Shown piece by piece: positions 25,455 to 34,084 of a stretch of 34,126 nucleotides of DNA. The stretch lies in the NCBI RefSeq assembly GCF_030150285.1, contig NZ_JASLGE010000084.1, positions 1 through 34,126 of the forward strand, read 5' to 3'. The notes below the pieces were generated by a model. That model was not told the DNA's origin. It was given only the letters and a program-made list of their open reading frames with translations, and did no database searches. This DNA is from Pseudomonas sp. Lineage in GTDB: Bacteria > Pseudomonadota > Gammaproteobacteria > Pseudomonadales > Pseudomonadaceae. Position 1 is the first letter of the stretch; the number at the start of each line of letters is the position of its first letter. A program made the translations under genes and the position numbers.

Positions 25455-28400
25455 TTATTCCGTCAGCATGACCAGCGGCAGAAACCAGCGTTCGGCCAGG
25501 TTTTTGCCTATCTGGCCCCGGTGCACATTCACAATGGCTTGCCCGCTGTGCGCGTCGGCCAACTGTGAGAAGTAGCTCAGCTTGCGCTGTGCCTTGGTCT
25601 TCAAATGGGCGACCGCATAATCGGGCGCGGGCGTATCGAGTGCCGGGTAATGAAAGTGCGCATACCACAACGGCGCGCCGTCCCGGTCATTTACCGCGTA
25701 TTCCTGAATAAAGTCCTGACGCTCCCCCTGCAATTTAATGCGTTCGCCCAAGGCTGCAATCTGCACACGTTTTTGATCCAGCAAGTACTGAAGGTTGCCG
25801 TGGGTGGGGGGCAGTTCCAGGCTTAACTGAATACGCAATGTTTCGCCTTCTTGTGTCAGGCGTTGGGCGGCGCTTCGCATGTCATCGATGAGTGTCTGGT
25901 CTGCAGGCAGGCGTGACGCGGCAGGCTCAGCCTGAACGGCGTTGTGCAGTTCGCTGGCCAACCGGTCGAGCTTGCGGGCCTCGTTGTTGGCCTGCTCCTG
26001 GATTTCCACGGGGTGCCGGCACAGGGCTCGGTATTGCCGCACTTGGCTCAGGTGTTTATCAAATTGCCCAAACAGCTTGCGTGCGTCTCCCTTGATGATA
26101 TTCAGGGCACGGAGCGGGGCCGCTGGTTTAGGGTGCAGGGTCTGGATCTCAACCCACTCATCGCCATGTTGTGAGTAGGTTGACAGCAACTGTTTGTCAT
26201 ACCCTGAGTGCACTTCAATGACTTCCATCGGCCATTGCCCGTCAGCGGGCCTGACATTGCCGATCAGGGTCCCTTTGCCGCGGGCCTTGATCACTTTGCG
26301 CTGTGGTATGCCCGCACCGGAGGGCGGGCGCGGCTCAGGCCTTTTACGCGGTTTGAGGGCAGGTTTGATTTCGGCCGCCAGTAGCTTGGTTGCATCCTGA
26401 TACAGTGAATCGAGCAGTTGGCCAAGTTTGTCGAAGTACGTCATTTCAAGTGATTCAGCGCTCATCAGGCGGATGCCTTGCAACGCATCCAGCGCCTGAC
26501 CGTAATGTTCAACCAGGCTGTCCAGCACCTCTACGCGCCTGCTCGTTTCGAGCGCAAGCGTGGTGACTTCGATGTGGGTATGCAGGTGTTCTTTCAGGGG
26601 GTCGATGGCCTGATCCAGGCTGTCCTCTACCAGTGTGCTGGCCGTTGTGCTTGAACTGACCATCTTCAGGCACTCCAGTTGCAGGCTCTTCAGGGACAGA
26701 GGGCTGTGTTCCTCGCGGGGCAACTGGCTCGTCAGCGGGGCCGCCGCCTCGGCCCCGGCCTCACTGAGGTTGAACAGTTCATCCAGGTAGCCATTACGCA
26801 TTTCGATCCGTTCGATGGCTCTATCGTTGATGGTGATTTGCTCTCTGATGAACTGCTCGAAACCCTTCGGGTCGGCCTCACTGGCCGCCTCCATGCGAGC
26901 GTCAAGCGTGCTGAACTGTGGCCATTTACGTAGCAGAATGCGCTGTTCCTTTGCCGGAATTGAGAGCGACGTTGCCCTGTTGTCAAACGCTTTTTCCAGC
27001 AGAGAGATCACGACTTTTTCGTGAAATGGTGCCTGAAGCTCCAGGCGCTCCTGCCGCGTGTCGAGCAGTTTTTGGTAGGCGCTCAATTGCTTTTGCAGTG
27101 CAGTGTCGAGGCGCTCACGCAGGGCGGTGAGCTGTTCAGCGGTGTAGCGTGGGTCATCACTGGCCTTCTCTAGAATCTGAAGGGTGGTTTCCACGGTTTT
27201 GTGCAGCGTCTCTTCCTCTTTGAAAAAAGTATCCAGTTCGGTCTGAAGCTCAAGCAGGCGGGCTGCTTTCTTTTGTTTCAGGGCGGCGATACGCCTGGGC
27301 GGCATGCCGCCTTGCAAACTCATGCCCAAATCCAGCGTCCACAGGCCATTGATGTCTGACTTTACCCGTGGGCCCAAGTGACTGGGGTCGGTACTCGACA
27401 CGATGATGGCTCCCCCTTTGAGGTCGACTTCGACGGGGTACAGGTCATTATCAATCAGGGCGCACCACCTGTCGGCAATGCGGTACAGACCTTTGTGCAC
27501 ACCTGTGGCTTGAGCGGGGGGGAGAGCCGCCGGGCGAGCAATCTTGAATTCAGCGAGTTTTCTGATTTGGCCGGCAGTGAGGTGATTGCGGGCACTGGCG
27601 AAACGGAAATCGAGGACTGTGCTGTCCGTGTTGGGGAACTCACCGGCCAGCGCCACAAGGCCCGTGATGATTTTGGGCGGGGAGGGGGCTGGCCAGCCTT
27701 GCGGGTCATGGGCGGGCGCTAAAGGTCGCAAGGTTTGGCGCGCCATTCGCGACGCCACCCGTGGGAGCCGAGGCAGGGCACTCAGGGTGTAGTGGAATAA
27801 CATCATGCCGACGTTGAGCAGTACATCGGCGATGGCAAGCTCCCGTGTGGCCGGGTCACGACTGGACAGTGCGGGAATAGCCTGACTGACCGTATTCGCC
27901 AGCCCAAGCAGCCCACCTGTGATCATCAGCGCCCGCGGCAACGCCGGTGCAAGCAGCAAACTGTTGAACACCAGGCTGGTGCCTTCAAAAAAAACACGCC
28001 AGCGGCTCTCACGGTTGGACACAGAGTCGGTATTGGCCTGGTCGACCAAGGCTCTGGCGTTGCACCCATACAGGAACAGCATCAATTGGCCATTGAGCAG
28101 GTATTGCAGCAGTTCGTGACTGATGCCATCGGTGGCTAGCGCTGCCGGGGCGGGTACTTCGAGGGGAGCAAACTCACTGCCCAAGCCAAAACGTACGTAG
28201 TGAGGCTCTTTAATGCCGCCATTGGCATAGATCGGACGTGCGGCATCGCTTAACCAGATCAGAATGCTGTCTTGCAACTCACCCGGCTCCGCCATGGCCT
28301 TTAGCAAGGCGTCACGCGTGGGGAATTCCAGCAGTGCCTTGGCGTAAAACGGGCGGTAGAGCACGTGCGGGCCGTGGTCAGTATTGCTGGGCTCGATGAT

Positions 28401-30158
28401 GAACATGTTGCTGACGACATCGGGTACGGCCTCGGGTTTGCGTATCAGCGCCAGGCGCCGAATCACCACAGGCTGCCCTTCAATCACTCGCTCGTCTGCA
28501 CCAGGCTGTACCACTGCGGCCACATAACGTGCGCCGAGCGGGGTCATGCCGTTGGCTTTTTTAAGGCTCAACTCCAGGGCTTCCAGGGGCAGTTGTACAT
28601 TCATTTGTTCGGCAAACAGCTTCTCACGCTCTTGCGAGGCAGGGGTGTTGCTCAGCAGCAGACTTTCAAGGCGTTCGGGATACGCCTTGCCGATATTGGC
28701 CTGCTCGATCAGGCCGTCACGCTGAGTGATGTAGTCGGGCGTTAGCCACGCGGGCAGGGCTAACCCCAATCGATGCCCCAGGGTTAAGCGGCCGGTAGGG
28801 CGCCCGACCAGGTTTTTCAGGGCCAGTTCGGTCAGGCTCAGGGTGACCGGTTCGATGATACCGATCGTGTTCAACACGCCGGTCGCGACATGAAAGGTCA
28901 GTTGTATGTCATCGGGATGGGGAGGGGCGTGGGGTTCGGTGAGGCCGGGTTCGAACTGCTTTTGGTCGCGTTGCAGGAGTTGCTGCAGGACATCGACGGC
29001 ATAGGTGTGAATGCCGCTGATACCGTTCAGGTAGGTATGACCCCGGCTGTTTTTTTTGGCCCGGGCCATGCCCACACTGTATTGGCGGTAAAGCGCCCGG
29101 TCGTTTGGCGAGGCATTTTCGAGCCAGTCGGGGACATTCGCTTTCAGGGGGGCGAGTTGTTGTCGATTGGCTGGAGGCGCATCAGCAAAAAAGTCTGAGG
29201 TGTCGAGCAGTTTGCGGTAGAGCGTTTGCAGTGCCTGTGCGCCAATCCGGGTGGGCAGTGTGAGTGCGGCAATACGCTCCAGGTGACGATTCAGCAGGGC
29301 CGCGGCCGCTGCGTCGAATACATTGCCCTCGAGCTCGAAGTGTTTGGACCGGATTTCACTGACCGCGTAGCGTTCGCTGATCCGCTTGACCCAACTCAGG
29401 CTCAGGGTGTTCAGGTCTTTATAGGTGCGGGTGGTACCGTCTGGCTTGAAGCTCATCACTTGCTTTGCCGTGGCAAGCACGATCCTCTCGCTTAGCACGG
29501 AACGAACCACACCATTATTGCGCAGCGTAACTTTAAGCCAGTAGGCGCTGACAGCACGCTCACCGAACTGGCGAACCCGGGCCTCACGTTCAGGAAACTG
29601 AATGATCTGGTTGATCGCCTCGCGAGCGTCGCTGTCCAAGTCTTTCTGTTTAAGCGCCCCGAGGGTCAAGGTGTCTCGAATTACATCACTGAGCCAGCGC
29701 CAGCGGCTCGCGCCGGTGCTTGAAGGCTGCTTCCAATAGTCATTAAGCGAATTCTGCAAGCCGATCGGCAGGCGCCACGCCAACTCTTTGACCAGGGTTG
29801 CGATGACCTTCATGTTCAGTTCGCCGGCGGGCAGGCGTAGCCAGTTGGGTGCCTCGTCGACCAAATAGTAGGGCTGGCCGCTGACCGGGGTCAGATCCAG
29901 TTCGGTCCCGTTGCCCAGATAGTCCATGACTTTGGGCATGAACGGGTGAAGGGCCCAGCCGCCTCCCGGAATAGGAACCGCCAGCCGTGTGCGCGTGAGG
30001 TCGATGATCAGTGTGGGGTAGTGCTCGGCAATCGCCGCGGCAAGCATCTGCCGGGCGACGGACTCAAGGGTCGGCGGGTTGTCGAACTCGGCTCGCACTG
30101 CGTTTTGCGTAGGTATGAAAGGTGTGGCGTCAGCGGGGGGGGTGGGTTGTAGCGGCAT
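25455..30158 (-). CDS. Giant dermonecrotic-toxin-like (DUF6543-type) protein
   Basis: The 1567-residue protein resembles the large pseudomonad proteins annotated with DUF6543/dermonecrotic-toxin domains; I cannot assign its activity. Visible regions: a long N-terminal part with YRQYSVGMARAKKNSRGHTY near residue 360; a hydrophobic segment around 725-800 (SLLLAPALPRALMITGGLLG), compatible with membrane insertion; charged, probably coiled-coil helices at about 960-1075; a proline/arginine-rich linker at about 1268-1285; and a C-terminal YAHFHYP ... AHLKTKAQRKLSYF block at about 1496-1535. No signal peptide is evident. The start has an AGGAA eight bases upstream. It lies 91 bases downstream of tolC on the same strand and ends four bases from waaA. 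Confidence 0.75.
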   Translation of the reverse strand: MPLQPTPPADATPFIPTQNAVRAEFDNPPTLESVARQMLAAAIAEHYPTLIIDLTRTRLAVPIPGGGWALHPFMPKVMDYLGNGTELDLTPVSGQPYYLVDEAPNWLRLPAGELNMKVIATLVKELAWRLPIGLQNSLNDYWKQPSSTGASRWRWLSDVIRDTLTLGALKQKDLDSDAREAINQIIQFPEREARVRQFGERAVSAYWLKVTLRNNGVVRSVLSERIVLATAKQVMSFKPDGTTRTYKDLNTLSLSWVKRISERYAVSEIRSKHFELEGNVFDAAAAALLNRHLERIAALTLPTRIGAQALQTLYRKLLDTSDFFADAPPANRQQLAPLKANVPDWLENASPNDRALYRQYSVGMARAKKNSRGHTYLNGISGIHTYAVDVLQQLLQRDQKQFEPGLTEPHAPPHPDDIQLTFHVATGVLNTIGIIEPVTLSLTELALKNLVGRPTGRLTLGHRLGLALPAWLTPDYITQRDGLIEQANIGKAYPERLESLLLSNTPASQEREKLFAEQMNVQLPLEALELSLKKANGMTPLGARYVAAVVQPGADERVIEGQPVVIRRLALIRKPEAVPDVVSNMFIIEPSNTDHGPHVLYRPFYAKALLEFPTRDALLKAMAEPGELQDSILIWLSDAARPIYANGGIKEPHYVRFGLGSEFAPLEVPAPAALATDGISHELLQYLLNGQLMLFLYGCNARALVDQANTDSVSNRESRWRVFFEGTSLVFNSLLLAPALPRALMITGGLLGLANTVSQAIPALSSRDPATRELAIADVLLNVGMMLFHYTLSALPRLPRVASRMARQTLRPLAPAHDPQGWPAPSPPKIITGLVALAGEFPNTDSTVLDFRFASARNHLTAGQIRKLAEFKIARPAALPPAQATGVHKGLYRIADRWCALIDNDLYPVEVDLKGGAIIVSSTDPSHLGPRVKSDINGLWTLDLGMSLQGGMPPRRIAALKQKKAARLLELQTELDTFFKEEETLHKTVETTLQILEKASDDPRYTAEQLTALRERLDTALQKQLSAYQKLLDTRQERLELQAPFHEKVVISLLEKAFDNRATSLSIPAKEQRILLRKWPQFSTLDARMEAASEADPKGFEQFIREQITINDRAIERIEMRNGYLDELFNLSEAGAEAAAPLTSQLPREEHSPLSLKSLQLECLKMVSSSTTASTLVEDSLDQAIDPLKEHLHTHIEVTTLALETSRRVEVLDSLVEHYGQALDALQGIRLMSAESLEMTYFDKLGQLLDSLYQDATKLLAAEIKPALKPRKRPEPRPPSGAGIPQRKVIKARGKGTLIGNVRPADGQWPMEVIEVHSGYDKQLLSTYSQHGDEWVEIQTLHPKPAAPLRALNIIKGDARKLFGQFDKHLSQVRQYRALCRHPVEIQEQANNEARKLDRLASELHNAVQAEPAASRLPADQTLIDDMRSAAQRLTQEGETLRIQLSLELPPTHGNLQYLLDQKRVQIAALGERIKLQGERQDFIQEYAVNDRDGAPLWYAHFHYPALDTPAPDYAVAHLKTKAQRKLSYFSQLADAHSGQAIVNVHRGQIGKNLAERWFLPLVMLTE

Positions 30159-30183
30159 GGGGGTGTTCCTGTGTTGAGTGCCA

Positions 30184-30216
30184 AGAGGTCATGCGGGCAA
30201 TGCCGCATTAACCTCT
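30184..30216. terminator. Bipartite hairpin between tolC and the toxin-like gene
   Basis: agaggt-c-atgcgg (30184-30196) can pair with ccgcat-ta-acctct (30203-30216), giving two 6-bp stems separated by a small bulge and a six-base loop. No run of T follows on either strand, so it is either a weak or Rho-dependent stop, or an mRNA-stabilising structure within a tolC-toxin transcript. Confidence 0.4.
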
Positions 30217-30249
30217 GGAACACGCACGGAACGGTGGTATCCGATTACA

Positions 30250-31686
30250 TCATTTACCCGCTGAACGTATGTTGGCTTCGGCCGCCTGGGCCAGGTCAGG
30301 TGGCAGGAAGTCTTTGTCCGGGTTGTAGTCGGCCTTCAGGTAGCGCGACAGCGCGTCCAGGTCGCCGGGGTTCAGCGTGCCTGCCGCTTGCTTGAGGCGC
30401 AGGTTGTCGAGGATGTAGTCGTAGCGGCTGTTGTTGTAATCGCGCACCGAGTTGTACAGCTGGCGCTGGGCGTCGAGCACGTCGACGATGTTGCGTGTGC
30501 CCACCTGGTAGCCGATTTCTGTGGCTTCCAATGCGCTCTGGCTCGAGATAATCGACTGTAGGCGGGCTTTCACCTGTTCAACGTCGGTGTTGACCGCGCG
30601 GTGCAGGTTACGGGTGTTTTCGACCACCTGACGACGCAGCGACTCGCGCTGCTGCTCGGTCTGGTCCAGGCGCGAGTACGACTCACGGACTTGCGAGCTG
30701 GTCAAGCCACCGCTGTAGATCGGGATATTCAACTGGATGCCGATGCTGGTTTGCTTGACCGGGCCGGCATAGTGCTGGTTCAGGGCGTTCGGGTTGCTGA
30801 GGCCGAAGGCGTCGTTGTCGCCGCTTTTGTATTGCGCCACGGCATCCACGGTGGGTGCGTGGCCAGCTTTGCGCTGTTTAAGCGTTTCTTGCGCGGCGTC
30901 TACGGCGAAGTTGCTGGCCAGCAAATAAAGGTTCTGCTGCGCGGCGGTGTCGACCCAGGCTTTGGCGTCGTTTGGCGTCGGCGGCAAAATCGGCAAGCTG
31001 TGGCGCATGCCTTCAATGGCGTTGTACTGGCGGTTGGTCAGCCTCACCAGTGCTTCAAAAGCATCTTCGACCTGGCGCTTGGCGAGCATGCGGTTGGCCC
31101 GCGCGGTGTCGTAGCTGGCTTGGGATTGCAGCACGTCGGTCTTGTCCGACAGGCCTACATCAAAACGCTCGCGGGACTGGTCCAGTTGGCGCTTGAACGC
31201 GGCTTCTTCAGCTTTGGTGGCGGCCAGCGTGTCCTGGGCACGCAACACCGAGAAGTAGGCATTGGCGCTTTGCAGGATCAGGTTTTGTTCCGTGGCCGAG
31301 AGTTGCAGCGCAGCCTGCTCATTGACCGATTCGGCGGCTTTGAGCTGGTACCAGCGGTCAATCCGGAACAGGGGCTGGGCCAATGTGGCCTGATACACCA
31401 TCGCGCTGCGATTGGTGGTCAGTGACGGCTTATTGATGGAGGTGTGCACATTGCTTGATTCGGCCCCGCCTGACAGATTCGGCAGCAAACCGGCGCGGGC
31501 CTGGGGTACCACTTCCTTTTGTGCCGAGTAATCAGCACGCGCTGCCGCGAGGTCGGCGTTATTGTCGACAGCTTCCCGGTAAACACTGACCAGACCGTTT
31601 TGGTTGGACACAGGAGCAGGCGAATCCACAGCCATAGCGTTGGTCGCCCAGGACACGGCGATAGCCAGCGAGAGTTTGCGCAGCAT
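30250..31686 (-). CDS. tolC: TolC-family outer-membrane efflux/secretion channel
   Basis: This 478-residue protein begins with a signal peptide (cleavage expected after MAMA-like ATNAMA at residue 19) and has the TolC repeat structure of long alpha-helical hairpins with short beta segments. Typical motifs are QARAGLLPNLSGGAE, the YQATLAQPLFRIDRW segment, IGIQLNIPIYSGG, and VGTRNIVDVLDAQRQLY near the end. It forms the trimeric outer-membrane exit duct for tripartite efflux pumps or type I secretion. It matches the TolC homologue next to thiC in P. aeruginosa (PA4974). The start is supported by an AGGGA six bases upstream. No inner-membrane partner is encoded nearby. Confidence 0.9.
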   Translation of the reverse strand: MLRKLSLAIAVSWATNAMAVDSPAPVSNQNGLVSVYREAVDNNADLAAARADYSAQKEVVPQARAGLLPNLSGGAESSNVHTSINKPSLTTNRSAMVYQATLAQPLFRIDRWYQLKAAESVNEQAALQLSATEQNLILQSANAYFSVLRAQDTLAATKAEEAAFKRQLDQSRERFDVGLSDKTDVLQSQASYDTARANRMLAKRQVEDAFEALVRLTNRQYNAIEGMRHSLPILPPTPNDAKAWVDTAAQQNLYLLASNFAVDAAQETLKQRKAGHAPTVDAVAQYKSGDNDAFGLSNPNALNQHYAGPVKQTSIGIQLNIPIYSGGLTSSQVRESYSRLDQTEQQRESLRRQVVENTRNLHRAVNTDVEQVKARLQSIISSQSALEATEIGYQVGTRNIVDVLDAQRQLYNSVRDYNNSRYDYILDNLRLKQAAGTLNPGDLDALSRYLKADYNPDKDFLPPDLAQAAEANIRSAGK

Positions 31687-31802
31687 GAGCGATCCCTAGT
31701 TCAAAGTGCGAAAGTGATTGGCGAGGCCGTGTTCTGGCTCTCGTTGTTTCAAGACGTAGCGAGTGTAGTAGTTTTGGAGGGAGAGAGCAGCTGCAAGCTT
31801 TC

Positions 31803-31852
31803 AGCTTTAAGCGGCAAGTCAAATTTACGCCATGAGCTTGCCGCTTGTAGCT
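31803..31852. repeat. Inverted repeat upstream of the thiC riboswitch
   Basis: agctttaagcggcaag (31803-31818) pairs with cttgccgcttgtagct (31837-31852), matching at 14 of 16 positions with an 18-base loop. The arm resembles the repeat at 23582-23692. It lies in the divergent tolC-thiC region, just before the putative -10 tagact at 31871-31876; a tolC -10 candidate (tacact, minus strand) lies at 31762-31767. Confidence 0.7.
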
Positions 31853-31870
31853 AAAAACTGGAGTCTGCCC

Positions 31871-31876
31871 TAGACT
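31871..31876 (+). promoter_or_regulatory. Putative -10 element of the thiC transcript
   Basis: tagact lies nine bases before the first base of the riboswitch P1 stem, the expected distance to a start site near 31883. The region where a -35 would fall is the right arm of the inverted repeat and has no good consensus. Confidence 0.35.
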
Positions 31877-31884
31877 GGCCGCGT

Positions 31885-31975
31885 TCTTGTCGGGGTGCCT
31901 TGCTATGAGGCTGAGATCGAATAATTTCGGATCCCGTTGAACCTGATCAGGTTAACGCCTGCGTAGGGAACAAGA
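31885..31975 (+). promoter_or_regulatory. Thiamine pyrophosphate (TPP) riboswitch (THI element)
   Basis: The conserved THI-box order is present: ggggtgcc, then gaggctgagat, then gaacctgatcaggttaacgc followed by ctgcgtagggaaca. The outer P1 stem is tcttgt (31885-31890) paired with acaaga (31970-31975). TPP binding would reduce expression of thiC, which starts 165 bases later. Downstream, tcccgg (31985-31990) can pair with ccggga (32011-32016), and cgattg (32018-32023) with caatcg (32037-32042). These are candidates for the expression platform; whether it works on transcription or on translation is not clear. Confidence 0.96.
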
Positions 31976-32140
31976 TTTCTCGTCTCCCGGCGAGTCCTCT
32001 TGAGTGCCGTCCGGGATCGATTGTTCAAAAAATGACCAATCGTTCGAGGCCGTCACTCAGCACCCAGTCCTTGGGTGACTCCGTACATTTTTCAGGTTCT
32101 CCCTCCGACAATCCACCTGGATGCAGTCTGGAGAGCCGTG

Positions 32141-34042
32141 ATGAGTACAAAACCAAAAAATGCGATCAACCTCAGCGATTCGGCCAAGGTCGATGAGCAG
32201 TCCGTCAAGCCGTTTACCCGCTCGCAAAAAGTCTACGTACAGGGCTCGCGCCCGGACATTTTGGTACCGATGCGTGAAGTCAGCCTTGATGTCACGCCCA
32301 CCGATTTTGGCGGGGAAATCAATGCCCCGGTATTGATCTACGACACCTCCGGCCCGTATACCGACCCTTCGGTCGAGATTGACGTGCGCAAAGGCCTGGG
32401 CGACGTGCGTTCGGCCTGGCTCAACGACCGTGATGACACCGAGCGCCTGCCGGGCCTGAGTTCGAACTTCGGGCAAATGCGCCTCGACGACGCCGAGTTG
32501 ACCCAGCTGCGTTTTGCCCACGTGAAAAACCCGCGTCGGGCCAAGGCCGGGGCCAACGTGACCCAGATGCACTATGCGCGTCAGGGCATCATCACCGCCG
32601 AGATGGAATACGTCGCCATCCGCGAAAACATGAAACTGCAAGAAGCGCGGGCGGCAGGTTTGCTTGACCAGCAGCACGCCGGTCACAGCTTCGGGGCCAA
32701 TATCCCGAAAGAAATCACCCCGGAATTCGTGCGCGACGAAATCGCCCGTGGCCGCGCCATTATCCCGGCCAACATCAACCACGTTGAACTGGAGCCGATG
32801 ATCATTGGCCGTAACTTCCTGGTGAAGATCAACGGCAACATCGGCAACAGCGCGCTGGGCTCCTCGATTGAAGAAGAAGTGGCCAAGCTGACCTGGGGCA
32901 TTCGCTGGGGCTCGGACACGGTCATGGACCTGTCCACCGGTAAACACATTCACGAAACCCGCGAGTGGATCATCCGCAACTCGCCGGTGCCGATCGGTAC
33001 CGTGCCGATTTATCAGGCGCTGGAAAAGGTCAACGGCGTGGCCGAAGACCTGACCTGGGAACTGTTCCGCGACACCCTGATCGAGCAGGCAGAGCAGGGC
33101 GTAGACTACTTCACCATTCACGCTGGGGTGTTGCTGCGCTACGTGCCGCTGACCGCCAAACGTGTGACGGGCATTGTGTCGCGCGGTGGCTCAATCATGG
33201 CCAAGTGGTGCCTGGCGCACCACAAAGAAAACTTTCTCTACACCCATTTCGACGACATCTGCGAAATCATGAAGGCCTACGACGTCAGCTTCTCGCTGGG
33301 TGATGGCCTGCGCCCGGGCTCGATTGCCGACGCCAACGATGCGGCACAGTTCGGTGAACTGGAAACTTTGGGCGAGTTGACCAAAATCGCCTGGAAGCAC
33401 GACGTTCAATGCATGATCGAAGGCCCCGGCCACGTGCCGATGCAGTTGATCAAAGAGAACATGGACAAACAGCTGGAATGCTGTGACGAGGCCCCGTTCT
33501 ACACCCTCGGCCCGCTGACCACCGACATCGCGCCGGGCTATGACCACATCACCTCGGGCATAGGTGCTGCGATGATCGGCTGGTTCGGCTGCGCGATGCT
33601 CTGCTATGTCACGCCGAAGGAGCATCTGGGGCTACCCGACCGCAACGACGTCAAGACTGGCGTTATCACCTACAAGATCGCGGCACATGCCGCCGATCTC
33701 GCCAAGGGCCACCCGGCAGCGCAATTGCGCGATGACGCTCTTTCAAGGGCGCGCTTCGATTTTCGCTGGATGGATCAGTTCAACCTGTCGCTCGATCCGG
33801 AGACCGCGTGCAAGTATCACGACGAGACGCTGCCAAAGGACGCCCACAAGGTCGCGCATTTCTGCTCGATGTGCGGTCCGAAATTCTGCTCGATGAAGAT
33901 CACGCAGGACGTGCGCGACTACGCCGCGACGTTGAACGATAAAGAACAGGGCATGGCGCAGATGAGCACCAAGTTCAAGGAAATGGGCGAGAGCCTGTAT
34001 CTCGACGCGGACAAGGTGAAGGAAAGCAACAGGGTGTTGTGA
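32141..34042 (+). CDS. thiC: Phosphomethylpyrimidine (HMP-P) synthase ThiC
   Basis: ThiC is a radical SAM enzyme that converts 5-aminoimidazole ribotide to 4-amino-5-hydroxymethyl-2-methylpyrimidine phosphate for thiamine synthesis. The 633-residue protein has the family core and the C-terminal cluster-binding motif C-x2-C-x4-C (C575, C578, C583). I chose the ATG at 32141 (ggag five to seven bases upstream, product MSTKPKNAINLSD), not an ATG at 32075 inside the leader. From about residue 490 the codon use shifts (more ctc, acg, tcg) and the C-terminus ends DADKVKESNRVL, unlike the Pseudomonas ending I remember; see findings. It is controlled by the upstream TPP riboswitch. Confidence 0.96.
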   Translation: MSTKPKNAINLSDSAKVDEQSVKPFTRSQKVYVQGSRPDILVPMREVSLDVTPTDFGGEINAPVLIYDTSGPYTDPSVEIDVRKGLGDVRSAWLNDRDDTERLPGLSSNFGQMRLDDAELTQLRFAHVKNPRRAKAGANVTQMHYARQGIITAEMEYVAIRENMKLQEARAAGLLDQQHAGHSFGANIPKEITPEFVRDEIARGRAIIPANINHVELEPMIIGRNFLVKINGNIGNSALGSSIEEEVAKLTWGIRWGSDTVMDLSTGKHIHETREWIIRNSPVPIGTVPIYQALEKVNGVAEDLTWELFRDTLIEQAEQGVDYFTIHAGVLLRYVPLTAKRVTGIVSRGGSIMAKWCLAHHKENFLYTHFDDICEIMKAYDVSFSLGDGLRPGSIADANDAAQFGELETLGELTKIAWKHDVQCMIEGPGHVPMQLIKENMDKQLECCDEAPFYTLGPLTTDIAPGYDHITSGIGAAMIGWFGCAMLCYVTPKEHLGLPDRNDVKTGVITYKIAAHAADLAKGHPAAQLRDDALSRARFDFRWMDQFNLSLDPETACKYHDETLPKDAHKVAHFCSMCGPKFCSMKITQDVRDYAATLNDKEQGMAQMSTKFKEMGESLYLDADKVKESNRVL

Positions 34043-34051
34043 GGGGGACAG

Positions 34052-34084
34052 AGCGGGTAACGGTGATTTTTACTGTTGCCCGCT
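34052..34084 (+). terminator. Putative terminator of thiC
   Basis: agcgggtaac (34052-34061) pairs with gttgcccgct (34075-34084), a 10-bp stem with one wobble and a 13-base loop. It is followed by a moderately T-rich stretch (ctctctggttttctctt). It begins nine bases after the stop codon. Nothing further is recognised up to the window end at 34126. Confidence 0.55.

Noticed and set aside
32075..32140. N-terminal extension of thiC into its leader
   Set aside because: It lies in the riboswitch leader, lacks a ribosome-binding site, and the ATG at 32141 has a good one and the expected ThiC beginning.
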